Shown here one piece after another: positions 1 to 9,691 of a DNA stretch of 64,000 nt. Both the position numbers and the translations under genes were made by a program. Position 1 is the first letter of the stretch; each line of letters starts with the position of its first letter. A model generated the notes under the pieces. The model saw nothing but the letters and a program-made list of their open reading frames with translations, was not told the DNA's origin and made no database searches. The stretch spans positions 1-64,000 of the forward strand of contig CAUJDW010000158.1 of NCBI GenBank assembly GCA_963169455.1, written 5' to 3'. Source of the stretch: Bacteroidota bacterium (GTDB taxonomy: Bacteria; Bacteroidota; Bacteroidia; Chitinophagales; Saprospiraceae).

Positions 1-98
1 TCCTGAGGGGTTCTCATCATATTTTTTTAATACTAAGGACGCCAAGGCAGCCTCGAAACCAGGCAGCCTCTGGCCCACAGCAAAATGCTAAAGTCCAG

Positions 99-2117
99 CT
101 AAGTGAAATTCCGCAGGTAATGATGCCCTGTCCCGTATGATTCGTTCAGGAATTCGGCAATGCGCCGCCCGTCGAATTCATTGTCTTCCGTGTACTTGAT
201 GATGTTGGTGGTGAGCGTCGCCTCTGAGGTGCGGCCCGACAGCCCGAGCGGGTAGTACATGGTGCGCAGGGCCTCTTCGGAAACGTTTTGCAAAAGCAGG
301 TTTTCAAGGCTCGCCTGGTCTTCATAACCCAGTTTCCAGGCCAGGAACAGGTCGGTGAGCATCGCTTTGGGCACGCCGCCGCTTTGCAGAAGCTGTAGCG
401 CAAGTTTGCGGTTGGGCGCGCCGGGGCTGAACAACATGTGGCGGAGCTTTTCCAGTTGGGCCGGCCGCGCCTCCTGCCCCAGTTTCCGGCCTAGGCGCCT
501 GTTGAGAAAAGCGGTAAATGCCGGACGGGAAACAAAGCGCCCGGCCGCCGTGGGTATCGGCGCCTGCAGGGCGTGCAATACGCGCCCGAGCACCAGGTAG
601 TCGGCCGGCTCGTCGGGGCGCTCCACCAGCCGGAGCCCGAGCTGGGAGAGCTGGGCTTTCAGCTCCGGAAGTTTGTAGCCCGTTTCCCCCAACACATATA
701 CCGAGGCATTCTGCCCGTCGCCCTCGATTTCCGGCTGCAGGCCGCGTTCGTACAACAGGTTCCGGCGGATGGGATAAGCCACGTCGCTCATGCCGATACG
801 GAGGGCCTCCAGCAGTAGCGGAACAGGAAAGGTGCTCAGCCTCCGGCCATCTTCTTCCAGGATGTCGTAGATCACCAGCCGGAGGCGGGCGGGCACCTCG
901 CGGGCCCTGCAAAGCCTGAGAAACCGCAGCAGTTTTTTTCTCGCCCCGGCATCGGCAGGGCCATCGAGGCTTTCGAGCTGGGGCAGAAAGAAAAGGGGCT
1001 GGGGCAGGCTGGGCATGGGGTTGCCGCCAAGATCCAGTTTTTCGAGCTTGTGCAGCCGCCCGAATTCCTCCGGCAGGCTCTCCATCCCGTTTTTGGTGGC
1101 TTCCAGTACTTTCAGATGGTGCAGCTGCTGTATCCGATCCGGCAACAGGCTGATGGCGTTTCCGGAGATGTTGAGCTTTTCCAGCCGCAGCGGCAAAAGG
1201 GGCAATTCGCTGAAAGCGTTATTGCTGATGTCCAGCCACTCCAGGTTTTCCAGCCGCGCCAGCGAAGCGGGAAGTGCAGCCAGCTGATTGCGCGCCAGCG
1301 AAAGATGCTGCAGGCGGGCGCACTGGCTGAGCTGTTCGGGCAGCAAGCGCAGCTTATTGCCCTCCAGCGAGAGGCTGGCCAGCCACTGCAGGCGGCCAAT
1401 GGATTCGGGCAGTTGCGCCAGCTTGTTGTTGCCCAGCAGCAGCCGGCGCAGGATGAACAAGCCGCCAATCGACTCCGGCAGGGCTTCCAGCTTGTTGGAG
1501 CGCAGATTGAGTTCGGTGAGCTGCTGCAGCCGCCCTAGCTGTTCCGGCAACCTGCCGATGCGGTTGTGGCTCAGGTCGAGCAAATCGAGGGTGGATATGC
1601 CGAAAAGGCTGCCGGACAAACGGCTGAGCTGATTATTGCCGGCGCGCAGTTGCCGCAGGGCGGGCAAACGGCCCAGTTGTGGCGGCAGGCGGCGCAGGCG
1701 GTTGTGCTGCACGTCCAGATAACGCAATTCCTCCAGTTGCCCAAGTTCTACGGGCAGTTCGGCCAGCTCGTTGTCGTTGAGCCGCAATTGCTGGAGCCGC
1801 CGGAGCATGCCAATAGCAGGCGGCAGGGTTTGTAGCCGGTTGTGGCCCAGGTTGAGCTCTGCGAGTTGCTCCAGCCGGAACAAGCCGGGCGGCAGAGCCT
1901 GCAATTGATTGAAGTGCAGGGCAAGGCTGCGCAATTGCCGCAACTCCCCTACCTGAGGTGGGATCTCCCGGATCTGGTTGGCGCTCAGGTCCAGCTTCTG
2001 GAGCCTGGGCATGCCAAAAACGACGGGCGGAATGTGCTCCAACCCCATGTTGTGCAGGTAGAGTTCCGTGACTTCCTCCCTGTTGGCAATGGCCACGCCA
2101 AGGTTGTAAACCCTCAT
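99..2117 (-). CDS. Leucine-rich-repeat protein with non-LRR C-terminal domain
   Basis: About 15 consecutive LxxLxLxxNxLxxLPxxL repeats; start codon overlaps the stop of the upstream MutS-like gene (ATGA). Confidence 0.9.
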   Translation of the reverse strand: MRVYNLGVAIANREEVTELYLHNMGLEHIPPVVFGMPRLQKLDLSANQIREIPPQVGELRQLRSLALHFNQLQALPPGLFRLEQLAELNLGHNRLQTLPPAIGMLRRLQQLRLNDNELAELPVELGQLEELRYLDVQHNRLRRLPPQLGRLPALRQLRAGNNQLSRLSGSLFGISTLDLLDLSHNRIGRLPEQLGRLQQLTELNLRSNKLEALPESIGGLFILRRLLLGNNKLAQLPESIGRLQWLASLSLEGNKLRLLPEQLSQCARLQHLSLARNQLAALPASLARLENLEWLDISNNAFSELPLLPLRLEKLNISGNAISLLPDRIQQLHHLKVLEATKNGMESLPEEFGRLHKLEKLDLGGNPMPSLPQPLFFLPQLESLDGPADAGARKKLLRFLRLCRAREVPARLRLVIYDILEEDGRRLSTFPVPLLLEALRIGMSDVAYPIRRNLLYERGLQPEIEGDGQNASVYVLGETGYKLPELKAQLSQLGLRLVERPDEPADYLVLGRVLHALQAPIPTAAGRFVSRPAFTAFLNRRLGRKLGQEARPAQLEKLRHMLFSPGAPNRKLALQLLQSGGVPKAMLTDLFLAWKLGYEDQASLENLLLQNVSEEALRTMYYPLGLSGRTSEATLTTNIIKYTEDNEFDGRRIAEFLNESYGTGHHYLRNFT

Positions 2118-3925
2118 GTCACTGCGTCTATCTTGATGCCCATCTGCTGCATCAGCAGGGTGGCGTTGAAACTCCTGCTGACGCCTTTTTTCAATTTGTA
2201 ATCAAAATACAACGCGCCGTCCTGAATTTCCACTTCGATGCAAAGGTTTTCGACAGCGCCTCCGGCAGTGGCTTCCAACTGGCCAAGTTCGAGGTCATGA
2301 GTGGCGATGAGCCCCGAGCCCCGGCTTCGTATCAGTTGCCGGATGAGGGCCCTGGAGCCGGTGTGGCGGTCTTTGGAATTGGTGCCCTTCAGAATTTCAT
2401 CCAGCAGAAAAAATGCCTGGCGTTCAGGCGGAGCCTTGCCTGCTGCCGCTTCCACCGCTTCAATGATAAACTTCAGCCGTTTCAGTTCGGCGTAAAAGGA
2501 AGAGGTGCTTTCGTGCAGCGCATCCTGAGTGCGCATGCTGGTGTAAACCTGCAGCGGGGGCAGCGCAAGCCGCCGGGCGCAGGCGGGAGCGCCGGCCATG
2601 GCCAAAACCAGATTGAGGCCCAGCGTGCGCAGGAAGGTGCTCTTGCCCGCCATATTGGAGCCGGTGATCAGCTTGATATGCCCGTCGGTAGGTATCGTTA
2701 TATCGTTGCAAACGCGTTTGTCACGGTGGATGAGCGGGTGGCCCAAAGCCCCGGCCTCGATCAAAGGCTTGTCGTGAAGCACGGGAAATGCCCAGTCCGG
2801 GTTGTTGTAGTACATGTTGGCAAAACTGCTGAGCGCTTCAAACCCGGCCATGGCCTCGAACCAGGCTGGCAGGCGCCCCTCCATTTTTTCCTTCCACAAC
2901 TCCAGGCGATACACCCATTGCAGGTCCCACAGGCCGCCCAGGTTGAGGAAAATGGCAAAGAAATTATACCGGACGTTGAGCTGGCTGATGATGTACGACA
3001 GCCGGCCCATAGCTCCGGACGCGGAGGGCCTCTCCTGGCCAAAAGCGGCATACAATTGGCGAAGCAGGGGGCTTTCAAAAGCCTGCCCCTCGATATGACG
3101 GATGAGCCTGGCGTAATGGGCCAGGGTTTCCTCGGCCGCCGTGGTTTGCAGGTGCGCCTTGTCAACCTGCTCTTTGTATCGCTTAAGCAGCCAGGCAGGG
3201 GGCAGGAAAAACAGGACGGCCCAGTACCAGGGCAGGTAAAAAATCCATAGCACCAGCGCGGCCAGCGCCCAGAAGGGCGACAGGAAGAGCAGGGCGGCCA
3301 TCCACCGCTTGTTGCGGAGGAAGGGTGGGGCGCCCAGCCATTGCCTCAGGAGCCCGATGTGCTCCAGGCTGTCATGCGCATCCAAGCCGTAGGCCTGGAA
3401 GTGCTGCCGCCAGTCCAGCATCCCGGCCAGCTCGGCCACCGATTCCTGCCGGTGCAGGATGCCGTCGGGCTCGGCCGGCGCCTGCAGATAGGCGGCCAAC
3501 TGCTGCCGCCCCAGAGCAGTGCCGGCCCGGTTGGCGAACTGGAAAAAAGACCAGGGCCCGAAGAGGTCAAGGTCCACAGCGTTGGGATGTTGGGGATCTA
3601 CAAATTCCTCGCCCGGTTTATAGGCCGAATAATCGTTGTCGAAACAGGCTGCCTCCCAACGGTTCACCTGGGCCAGCCGGCGATGGTGGTTCTCCCCTTC
3701 CTGAATGGCCTGGTGCCAGAGGATGAAACGGTAAAAAATGTACAGAAAGGCCAGCGTAAAAACGGTCCCGGCAAGCTCGTGTACCGCCGTCCAGAAATAA
3801 ATCGCCAGGCCAATAGCTATGACAAAAAGTATGAGGCGCACCAGGCTGTATCGGTTGTATTTCTTCTGGAGCGCTTCAGCTTTGGCTTCGAATGCCGTAG
3901 CACGTTGGAGGTATTGTTCTTTCAT
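2114..3925 (-). CDS. MutS-family DNA mismatch repair-like ATPase with N-terminal transmembrane helices
   Basis: Walker A GSNMAGKST, Walker B FFLLDEILKGTNS, ATHDLELG; two hydrophobic helices near the N-terminus. Start set to MKEQYLQRA (3925), not the ORF maximum of 4120, which would overlap the divergent gene. Confidence 0.88.
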   Translation of the reverse strand: MKEQYLQRATAFEAKAEALQKKYNRYSLVRLILFVIAIGLAIYFWTAVHELAGTVFTLAFLYIFYRFILWHQAIQEGENHHRRLAQVNRWEAACFDNDYSAYKPGEEFVDPQHPNAVDLDLFGPWSFFQFANRAGTALGRQQLAAYLQAPAEPDGILHRQESVAELAGMLDWRQHFQAYGLDAHDSLEHIGLLRQWLGAPPFLRNKRWMAALLFLSPFWALAALVLWIFYLPWYWAVLFFLPPAWLLKRYKEQVDKAHLQTTAAEETLAHYARLIRHIEGQAFESPLLRQLYAAFGQERPSASGAMGRLSYIISQLNVRYNFFAIFLNLGGLWDLQWVYRLELWKEKMEGRLPAWFEAMAGFEALSSFANMYYNNPDWAFPVLHDKPLIEAGALGHPLIHRDKRVCNDITIPTDGHIKLITGSNMAGKSTFLRTLGLNLVLAMAGAPACARRLALPPLQVYTSMRTQDALHESTSSFYAELKRLKFIIEAVEAAAGKAPPERQAFFLLDEILKGTNSKDRHTGSRALIRQLIRSRGSGLIATHDLELGQLEATAGGAVENLCIEVEIQDGALYFDYKLKKGVSRSFNATLLMQQMGIKIDAVT

Positions 3926-4066
3926 GTTTCCGCTTACAATTGGGGTGGAAAATAAGAAGATCAGAGGAATCGGCATACCTGTGCGTGCACTCAGGGAAGC
4001 AGATTGAATTCTCCCATCCTTTAAAACAAAGTTAGGTTTTCGCGAAAATTCGCTAAATTTCGCCCA

Positions 4067-5554
4067 ATGAGCGCAAAATCCCAATACGAAAGAATACTTT
4101 TCGGCCTGAAAGTGAAGCAACTGCGCCAGGCGAAAGGGCTTTCCTTTGCCGGGTTGTCAAAGGAATCCAAGTTGTCGGTATCCTATCTCAACGAGATCGA
4201 AAAGGGCAAGAAATATCCCAAGGAGGATAAAATACCAGGCCTGGCCGCGGCCCTGGGCGCCAGCCGCGAGGAACTCGTGTCGCTCAGCCTCAGCAAAAGC
4301 ATGGCGCCAGTGGGGGAACTGCTGCAGTCCAATTTCCTCAATGAATTGCCGCTCGACCTCTTCGGCATCGAACTGTCGAAGGTTGTGGAAATCATCGCCA
4401 ATGCGCCGGTGCGGGTGGGGGCTTTTATCTCCACCCTGCTGGAATTGTCGCGCAACTATGCCTTGAAGGAGGAGAATTTCTACTTCGGGGCCCTGCGCTC
4501 CTATCTGGAACTTCACAATAATTATTTTGAAGAACTGGAGGAAGCCGTAGGCCGGTTCGCTATTTCATTTAACCTGCCCGCCACCCGCCCGCTCTCCGCC
4601 GACCTGCTGAAGCAGATACTGGAGTCCCGCTTTGGCTATCAGGTCGTGGAAGACGGGCTCAGCGACTACCCCGAACTGATGAAGCTTCGGTCGGTTTTCG
4701 TGCCGGGGGAGAAAAAACTCTTGCTCAACAGCAGGCTGTCCCACATCCAGCGGAGCTTCCAGTTCGGCAAAGAGCTGGGATTCCAGTTCCTCCGGCTCGG
4801 TGAACGGGCCAATACATCTTCCCTGCTTCGGGGGCGCATCTTCGAGGAAGTGCTTAACCACTCCAAAGCCATCTATTTCTCCGTGGCCCTGCACATTCCC
4901 CGCGATCCGTTCATCGAGGACTTAAAAGCCTTTTTCGAAAAGCCCCGCTGGGAAGGGGAGGCCTTCCTGGGCATCATGAAAAAGTACGAAGCCACTCCGG
5001 AAATGTTCTATCATCGGCTGACCAATATCCTGCCGCGCTTTTTCGGCATGGACAAACTGTTCTTTCTTCGCTTCCTCCACGACCCCGGCGCCGATACCTT
5101 CGAGATCGACAAGGAGCTGCACCTCAGCCGGCGGCACCACCCCCACGGCAATGCGCTGTCCGAACACTACTGCCGCCGCTGGGTCGCCCTGTCCCTGCTC
5201 CGGGACCTGAACCAACTCCAGCAGGAAGGGAAGTTCGTCGATACCATTGTGCGCGCCCAGCGGTCCCACTACATCGGCACCGAAGATGAATACCTCTGCC
5301 TCACCATCGCCCGCCCGGCTTACCCCACTCCAAACCGCAACGTAAGCGTGACCATCGGACTGCTGGCCAATGAAGAAACCCGCAACAGGATCGCCTTCTT
5401 CGAAGACCCCGCTATCCAGTTCCGGGAAGTCAACAAAACCTGCGAGCGCTGCGCTGTGGAGCATTGCGCCGAACGCGCCGCTCCCCCCACCGTCGTGCAA
5501 AGGCGGGAAGAATGGAAAAGGATACTGGCCAGCCTCGAAGAGCTCGGGGCCTGA
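4067..5554 (+). CDS. XRE-family transcriptional regulator with ImmA/IrrE-like and short-chain fatty-acyl regulator (RamB/PrpC-like) domains
   Basis: N-terminal HTH (VKQLRQAKGLSFAGLSKESKLSVSYLNEIEKGKKYP); C-terminal CERCAVEHCAERAAPP typical of RamB-type regulators. Confidence 0.87.
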   Translation: MSAKSQYERILFGLKVKQLRQAKGLSFAGLSKESKLSVSYLNEIEKGKKYPKEDKIPGLAAALGASREELVSLSLSKSMAPVGELLQSNFLNELPLDLFGIELSKVVEIIANAPVRVGAFISTLLELSRNYALKEENFYFGALRSYLELHNNYFEELEEAVGRFAISFNLPATRPLSADLLKQILESRFGYQVVEDGLSDYPELMKLRSVFVPGEKKLLLNSRLSHIQRSFQFGKELGFQFLRLGERANTSSLLRGRIFEEVLNHSKAIYFSVALHIPRDPFIEDLKAFFEKPRWEGEAFLGIMKKYEATPEMFYHRLTNILPRFFGMDKLFFLRFLHDPGADTFEIDKELHLSRRHHPHGNALSEHYCRRWVALSLLRDLNQLQQEGKFVDTIVRAQRSHYIGTEDEYLCLTIARPAYPTPNRNVSVTIGLLANEETRNRIAFFEDPAIQFREVNKTCERCAVEHCAERAAPPTVVQRREEWKRILASLEELGA

Positions 5555-5685
5555 GGGAGGGCGTTTTACAGTACGCCAGTGGGCAGTGCTGAGTTTTAGC
5601 CTCAATCCGCTATGCCTGCCCGATTTCGGCCCACAACCTGACTTCGTCGGTATGAAAAGCTACGGCACACCTTACTCATATACCC

Positions 5686-6045
5686 TCAGGCCAACTCCTG
5701 GAACGTATCCGACTTATCCTCCATCGGCTGGTGTTTACAGGGGAAGTCTTTTTCGATGAGGATGTGCAGTTCCTGCCCCTTGCCGGCATCCTGCAGGCCT
5801 TCCAGCCCGACCAGGCCGGTATCGATCCATTGCCGGCCTGCCGCCCGGGGAATACGCACACTGGCCAGGCTGCCCTGAACCATAGCGCTGAGGGCCGGCA
5901 CATCCGCCAGGGCCAATTCGAAGATCAGGGATTGGCCCGGCGCGAACATGATTTCCTCCTGCACGGCTCCCGTCTTATTCAGGGCTTCGATATCCGATTT
6001 TCGCAACCGCAGGCGTATGCTGCCGGCCTGGCATCTTATTTTCAT
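5686..6045 (-). CDS. Small conserved protein (DUF7009-like)
   Basis: ORF with coherent composition (MKIRCQAGSIRLRLRKSDIEALNKTG...); family assignment from memory. Confidence 0.6.
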   Translation of the reverse strand: MKIRCQAGSIRLRLRKSDIEALNKTGAVQEEIMFAPGQSLIFELALADVPALSAMVQGSLASVRIPRAAGRQWIDTGLVGLEGLQDAGKGQELHILIEKDFPCKHQPMEDKSDTFQELA

Positions 6046-6274
6046 AGAGGTCATTTTTACCCGGAAAATAAAAAGAAAACGCGTAAAAGGCTATTCCGGA
6101 TGGCCCCATTGCGGGGCTATTGTGTTAGATTTCGGGAAAAGGCATGGAAAAAACCACAGGATTCCCTACTTTTAGGAGCTTACTGGGGGCAAACCGATGG
6201 TTCCCTCCTCAGAATAACAAGGCCGGCCCGCGCCGGAAAGCCGGGCATATAGACATAACCAATACCCCTGCCCT

Positions 6275-7225
6275 ATGCGGTTAGCTGCTTTTCTGGTTTT
6301 TCTCCTCTTCTGCGTTTACATGCTGTTTGCGCGCTGGTATTTCGTTTGCGAGGTGCGCCAGCTCTGCGGAAAAGAAGCGGCCGTGGTGGAAGATGTCCGG
6401 CTGAAAACCCTGAAGCTCACCGAAGGGGATTCCGTCCTGCTACAAGGGTACGACCAGTTCGCCTTCGATTCCGCGAGCGCCGCCCCCAGGCTGAACGCCG
6501 ACAACCAGGCCTTCCTCGACACCCTGGCCGCCATACTGAAGCAACGCCCCGACAGGAACCTGACCATCACCGGCTTTTACAGGGAAAGTGAAAAAAGCAT
6601 CGCGCCGGGTTACTTTGAAAATATCGGCCTGGCGCGCGCTGACCAGGCCAGGAAACTCCTCATGAAACGGGGCATCCCCCAGAGCCGCTTCTCCCTCGAC
6701 CACGGCCTGAGCCAGGACAACCAATTGCAGGAGCCCCTGCTGTTCAGCCTGTACGACCCCAATGCGGTTCCCCAGGGCTTCGAGAAAGTCGTCTTCACCT
6801 TTAAAAACATGACCTTCTCAGACGCCAATTTCGAATACAACTCGGATGTCTTCCTGCCGGGCGCACCCCTGAAACTCTATGCCGATTCGGTGAAAACCTA
6901 CCTGGGGCTCAACCCGGCCGCCACCCTGACGATCGTGGGGCATACCGACAGCATCGGCTCCGATGCCTACAACCTCAGCCTCGGCCTGCGCCGCGCGCAA
7001 AACGCCAGGAAATACTTCACCGATTCCCTTGGCGTAAAGGCGGAGATCAAAGTGGAATCGATGGGCAAAAAACGGCCGGTGGCGCCCAATTCCAAACCCA
7101 ATGGCTCCGACAACCCCGAAGGCCGCCAGAAAAACCGCCGCGTCAACTTCATCCTCGAAAACAAGGATGAGGCCGGACAACCACAGGATGAAAAAATACT
7201 GGAAGACGCCAGTGACCTGAACTAA
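6275..7225 (+). CDS. OmpA-family outer membrane protein
   Basis: C-terminal OmpA motif (TIVGHTDSIGSDAYNLSLGLRRAQNARKYF...KNRRVNFIL); N-terminal hydrophobic segment. Confidence 0.88.
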   Translation: MRLAAFLVFLLFCVYMLFARWYFVCEVRQLCGKEAAVVEDVRLKTLKLTEGDSVLLQGYDQFAFDSASAAPRLNADNQAFLDTLAAILKQRPDRNLTITGFYRESEKSIAPGYFENIGLARADQARKLLMKRGIPQSRFSLDHGLSQDNQLQEPLLFSLYDPNAVPQGFEKVVFTFKNMTFSDANFEYNSDVFLPGAPLKLYADSVKTYLGLNPAATLTIVGHTDSIGSDAYNLSLGLRRAQNARKYFTDSLGVKAEIKVESMGKKRPVAPNSKPNGSDNPEGRQKNRRVNFILENKDEAGQPQDEKILEDASDLN

Positions 7226-7251
7226 TTTCTTTTACCCTAGCATACCAAACT

Positions 7252-8616
7252 ATGGATTTCAGCCAACTCTTCGCCCAGTTCAACACCCAGGACAGCTACG
7301 CCATCCTGTTTATCATGCTCATCGCATTCCTCTTCGGGCTGCTGGTGGGCTACCTGCTCAGAAGCCGCCGCGTGGCATTGCTCCGGCGGGAACTGAAGGA
7401 AAAGGAAAAGGAACTGGCGGAAGTACGCGTTGAACTCGAGGCGCTGCAGGAACAGTTCGCACTGAAAGAAGCCGACCTGAAAAAGGCAGGCTTCGCCGTG
7501 GAAGAAGCGGAGGCCAGGGTAAGCCGGATCGAAGAGGAAAAGGGCAGCCTGCATCGCGACATTTTCCAGCTCAACCGCAGGATCGAGGAACTGGAAGCCG
7601 GCGCGAAATCATATACCGCCACCATCGAAGACCTCAATAACCAGCTCGCCGGCCACAATCACCAGGAAGAAAGCCTGAAGGAACACATCACCGCCCTCAA
7701 CGAACAGCTCCTCTCCCTCCAGTCCCACAACCTGGAACTCTCCAGTTCCCTGGAACAGGAAGGCCAGTCGCTCAACGACCTGGCTCAGATGCAGAGCATC
7801 TACAACGCCACCCGCAACCGGCTGGAAGCCCTCGAAAACCGCCTGGAACGCCTCAGCGAGGAGAACCAGGAACTGCGCCTGGGGCTGAGGAAACTTCAGG
7901 AAAGCAGCCAGCCGGCCGAACGCAGCATCCCGCACGAACCGCCCCTGAGCGCCGGCGAACCGCTGGAAATCTCCGCCCTGCACCCTCACCCCGGGCTCCC
8001 CGACGCCAGCCTGATCGAAAATGAGCCGGAAGTCGTCATCGGCGCAGATAAACAGATACTAGCCGAAAAGATCATCCTGCCGGATGAAGCGCCCGAACAG
8101 GACGACCTGACCCGCATCGACGGCATCGGCCCCTTCCTGGAAAAGAAACTTCACGAAATCGGCGTATTCACCTACGACGAGATCGCAGCCTGGGACTCCG
8201 AGCGCATCCGCGAAGTAACCGCCGCTATCCAGTATTTCGAGGGCCGCATCGAACGCGACAACTGGGTAGAACAGGCTGCTCACCTGGCCATGAAAAAACT
8301 GGAAAACCCCGAAGCGTTCCGCAAAGGCTCCGTCGCCGCCCTGTCTGCTGACCCGACAGACCTGAAAGCCATCGAAGGCATCGGGCCCAGAATTGAAGAA
8401 TTGCTCAAAACAGCTGGCTTCAACACCTGGGCCGACCTGGCCGACGCCAGCGCCGAACAACTGAACGCCATCCTCGATGCCGCCGGCGCCAGCTATAACC
8501 TCCATGACCCCGCCACCTGGCCCACCCAGGCCCGCCTGGCCAATAACGGCGAATGGAACCTCCTTAGGGAATATCAGGATGAACTGAAAGGCGGCCGGGA
8601 AATTGGCCATAAATAG
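7252..8616 (+). CDS. Membrane-anchored coiled-coil protein with two C-terminal helix-hairpin-helix domains
   Basis: N-terminal TM helix, long Glu/Leu-rich coiled coil, two HhH motifs (LTRIDGIGPFLEKKLHEIGV; LKAIEGIGPRIEELLKTAGF). Confidence 0.82.
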   Translation: MDFSQLFAQFNTQDSYAILFIMLIAFLFGLLVGYLLRSRRVALLRRELKEKEKELAEVRVELEALQEQFALKEADLKKAGFAVEEAEARVSRIEEEKGSLHRDIFQLNRRIEELEAGAKSYTATIEDLNNQLAGHNHQEESLKEHITALNEQLLSLQSHNLELSSSLEQEGQSLNDLAQMQSIYNATRNRLEALENRLERLSEENQELRLGLRKLQESSQPAERSIPHEPPLSAGEPLEISALHPHPGLPDASLIENEPEVVIGADKQILAEKIILPDEAPEQDDLTRIDGIGPFLEKKLHEIGVFTYDEIAAWDSERIREVTAAIQYFEGRIERDNWVEQAAHLAMKKLENPEAFRKGSVAALSADPTDLKAIEGIGPRIEELLKTAGFNTWADLADASAEQLNAILDAAGASYNLHDPATWPTQARLANNGEWNLLREYQDELKGGREIGHK

Positions 8617-8819
8617 AGCTTCCAAAAAAAATTTCAAAAAAATTGCCGCAGCAAAAGCCGGAAAGTTGTTTTGATTTCCAAACTAAGACCGAATTTTGTT
8701 CCGAAAATTCAGGAAATCCATCCCTTTAATATTCGACACTCCCTGGGTAATTCCTCCGCCAGTCCCGTGCCAAAACAGGGGTTGTAGATTTTTTCAAATA
8801 TTTCGCTTATTATTGTACT

Positions 8820-8847
8820 ACAAGTCGAAAAGGTTCGGCTTTTTTTT
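8820..8847 (+). terminator. Intrinsic terminator (AAGTCGAA-AAGG-TTCGGCTT + T tract)
   Basis: 8-bp stem followed by a T run, about 200 bp after the 7252..8616 gene. Confidence 0.65.
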
Positions 8848-8860
8848 ATGAAATTTGTAA

Positions 8861-8891
8861 TTGTATTTTTTACACAAAGTACTTATCTTTG
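8861..8891 (+). promoter_or_regulatory. Bacteroidota-type promoter TTG-N20-TAtcTTTG
   Basis: TTG at 8861-8863, TATCTTTG at 8884-8891. Confidence 0.65.
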
Positions 8892-8896
8892 TGGCG

Positions 8897-8990
8897 TGAC
8901 CCGAAAATAGATACTTCGCTATAAAAGAATAATTTGGTTTTATTTGGTTAGGGCTGAGGTAGTGCTGCGTAAGCGCTGCCTCTTTTTTTT
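8897..8990 (+). ncRNA. Candidate small RNA between convergent genes
   Basis: Starts about 6 nt after the -7 box and ends with perfect 10-bp stem GAGGTAGTGC/GCGCTGCCTC (8956-8965/8973-8982, two G-U pairs) plus T8; no ORF. Confidence 0.55.
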
Positions 8991-9069
8991 GCCCTCAGTA
9001 GGGTTCAAAAAACAAGTTCCCCGCCCACATGGCATACAGAATTCATAAGGCTTTACTTCCCCCCTTCCC

Positions 9070-9627
9070 TCAAAGTTCCCGAAACGCCACCTCCACCCTG
9101 ATCTCTTTTTCATCAGACAAGGCCGTCGATTGCTTCGTCATCAGGCTGTAGCCTTTTCCTGCCCGGTAGTACATATCCTGGTAAACATCGGCAACCAGGC
9201 TTTCGGTGCGGTTGAGGATGTGGACGGACGTTACCGCTCCTTCATCATATTCAATCTCCATCAGGCGGGTCTTCAGCTTTTCGTCAAGAGCGGTGTAGGT
9301 GGCCTGCCGGAGCTGCCCTGCCTGGAAAGTACTGTCCACGCGGTATTTGTCGAACCAGGCGGTTTTATTGATGTCCGAACGGGAAAAAACAGCCAGTTCC
9401 TTCGAATAATCGAGGGAATCGAAAACCTGCTCTTCCGCTTTCCCGTCGATGGAAATGCGCTTCAGCACCCTGGGCTGCAAAGCGGAAAGCTGCTGCGTTT
9501 CCTGCTGCATATATTCCTTCAGGCCGAAAAAAGCCTGCGGCTGGCCTGCATTTTTTTTTCCGATACCACCGGAACAGGCGGGAATCAGTATCAGCGCCAA
9601 TGCCAGATACAGGAGCGTTTGTCTCAT
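9070..9627 (-). CDS. Hypothetical lipoprotein
   Basis: Lipobox-like signal (LILIPACSGG); coherent ORF. Confidence 0.7.
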   Translation of the reverse strand: MRQTLLYLALALILIPACSGGIGKKNAGQPQAFFGLKEYMQQETQQLSALQPRVLKRISIDGKAEEQVFDSLDYSKELAVFSRSDINKTAWFDKYRVDSTFQAGQLRQATYTALDEKLKTRLMEIEYDEGAVTSVHILNRTESLVADVYQDMYYRAGKGYSLMTKQSTALSDEKEIRVEVAFREL

Positions 9628-9691
9628 AAGGTGTTTTTTGCCTCTATAATAACCGGCAACCGGCCAAAAGGTTATCGCCCACCCTATCCCC

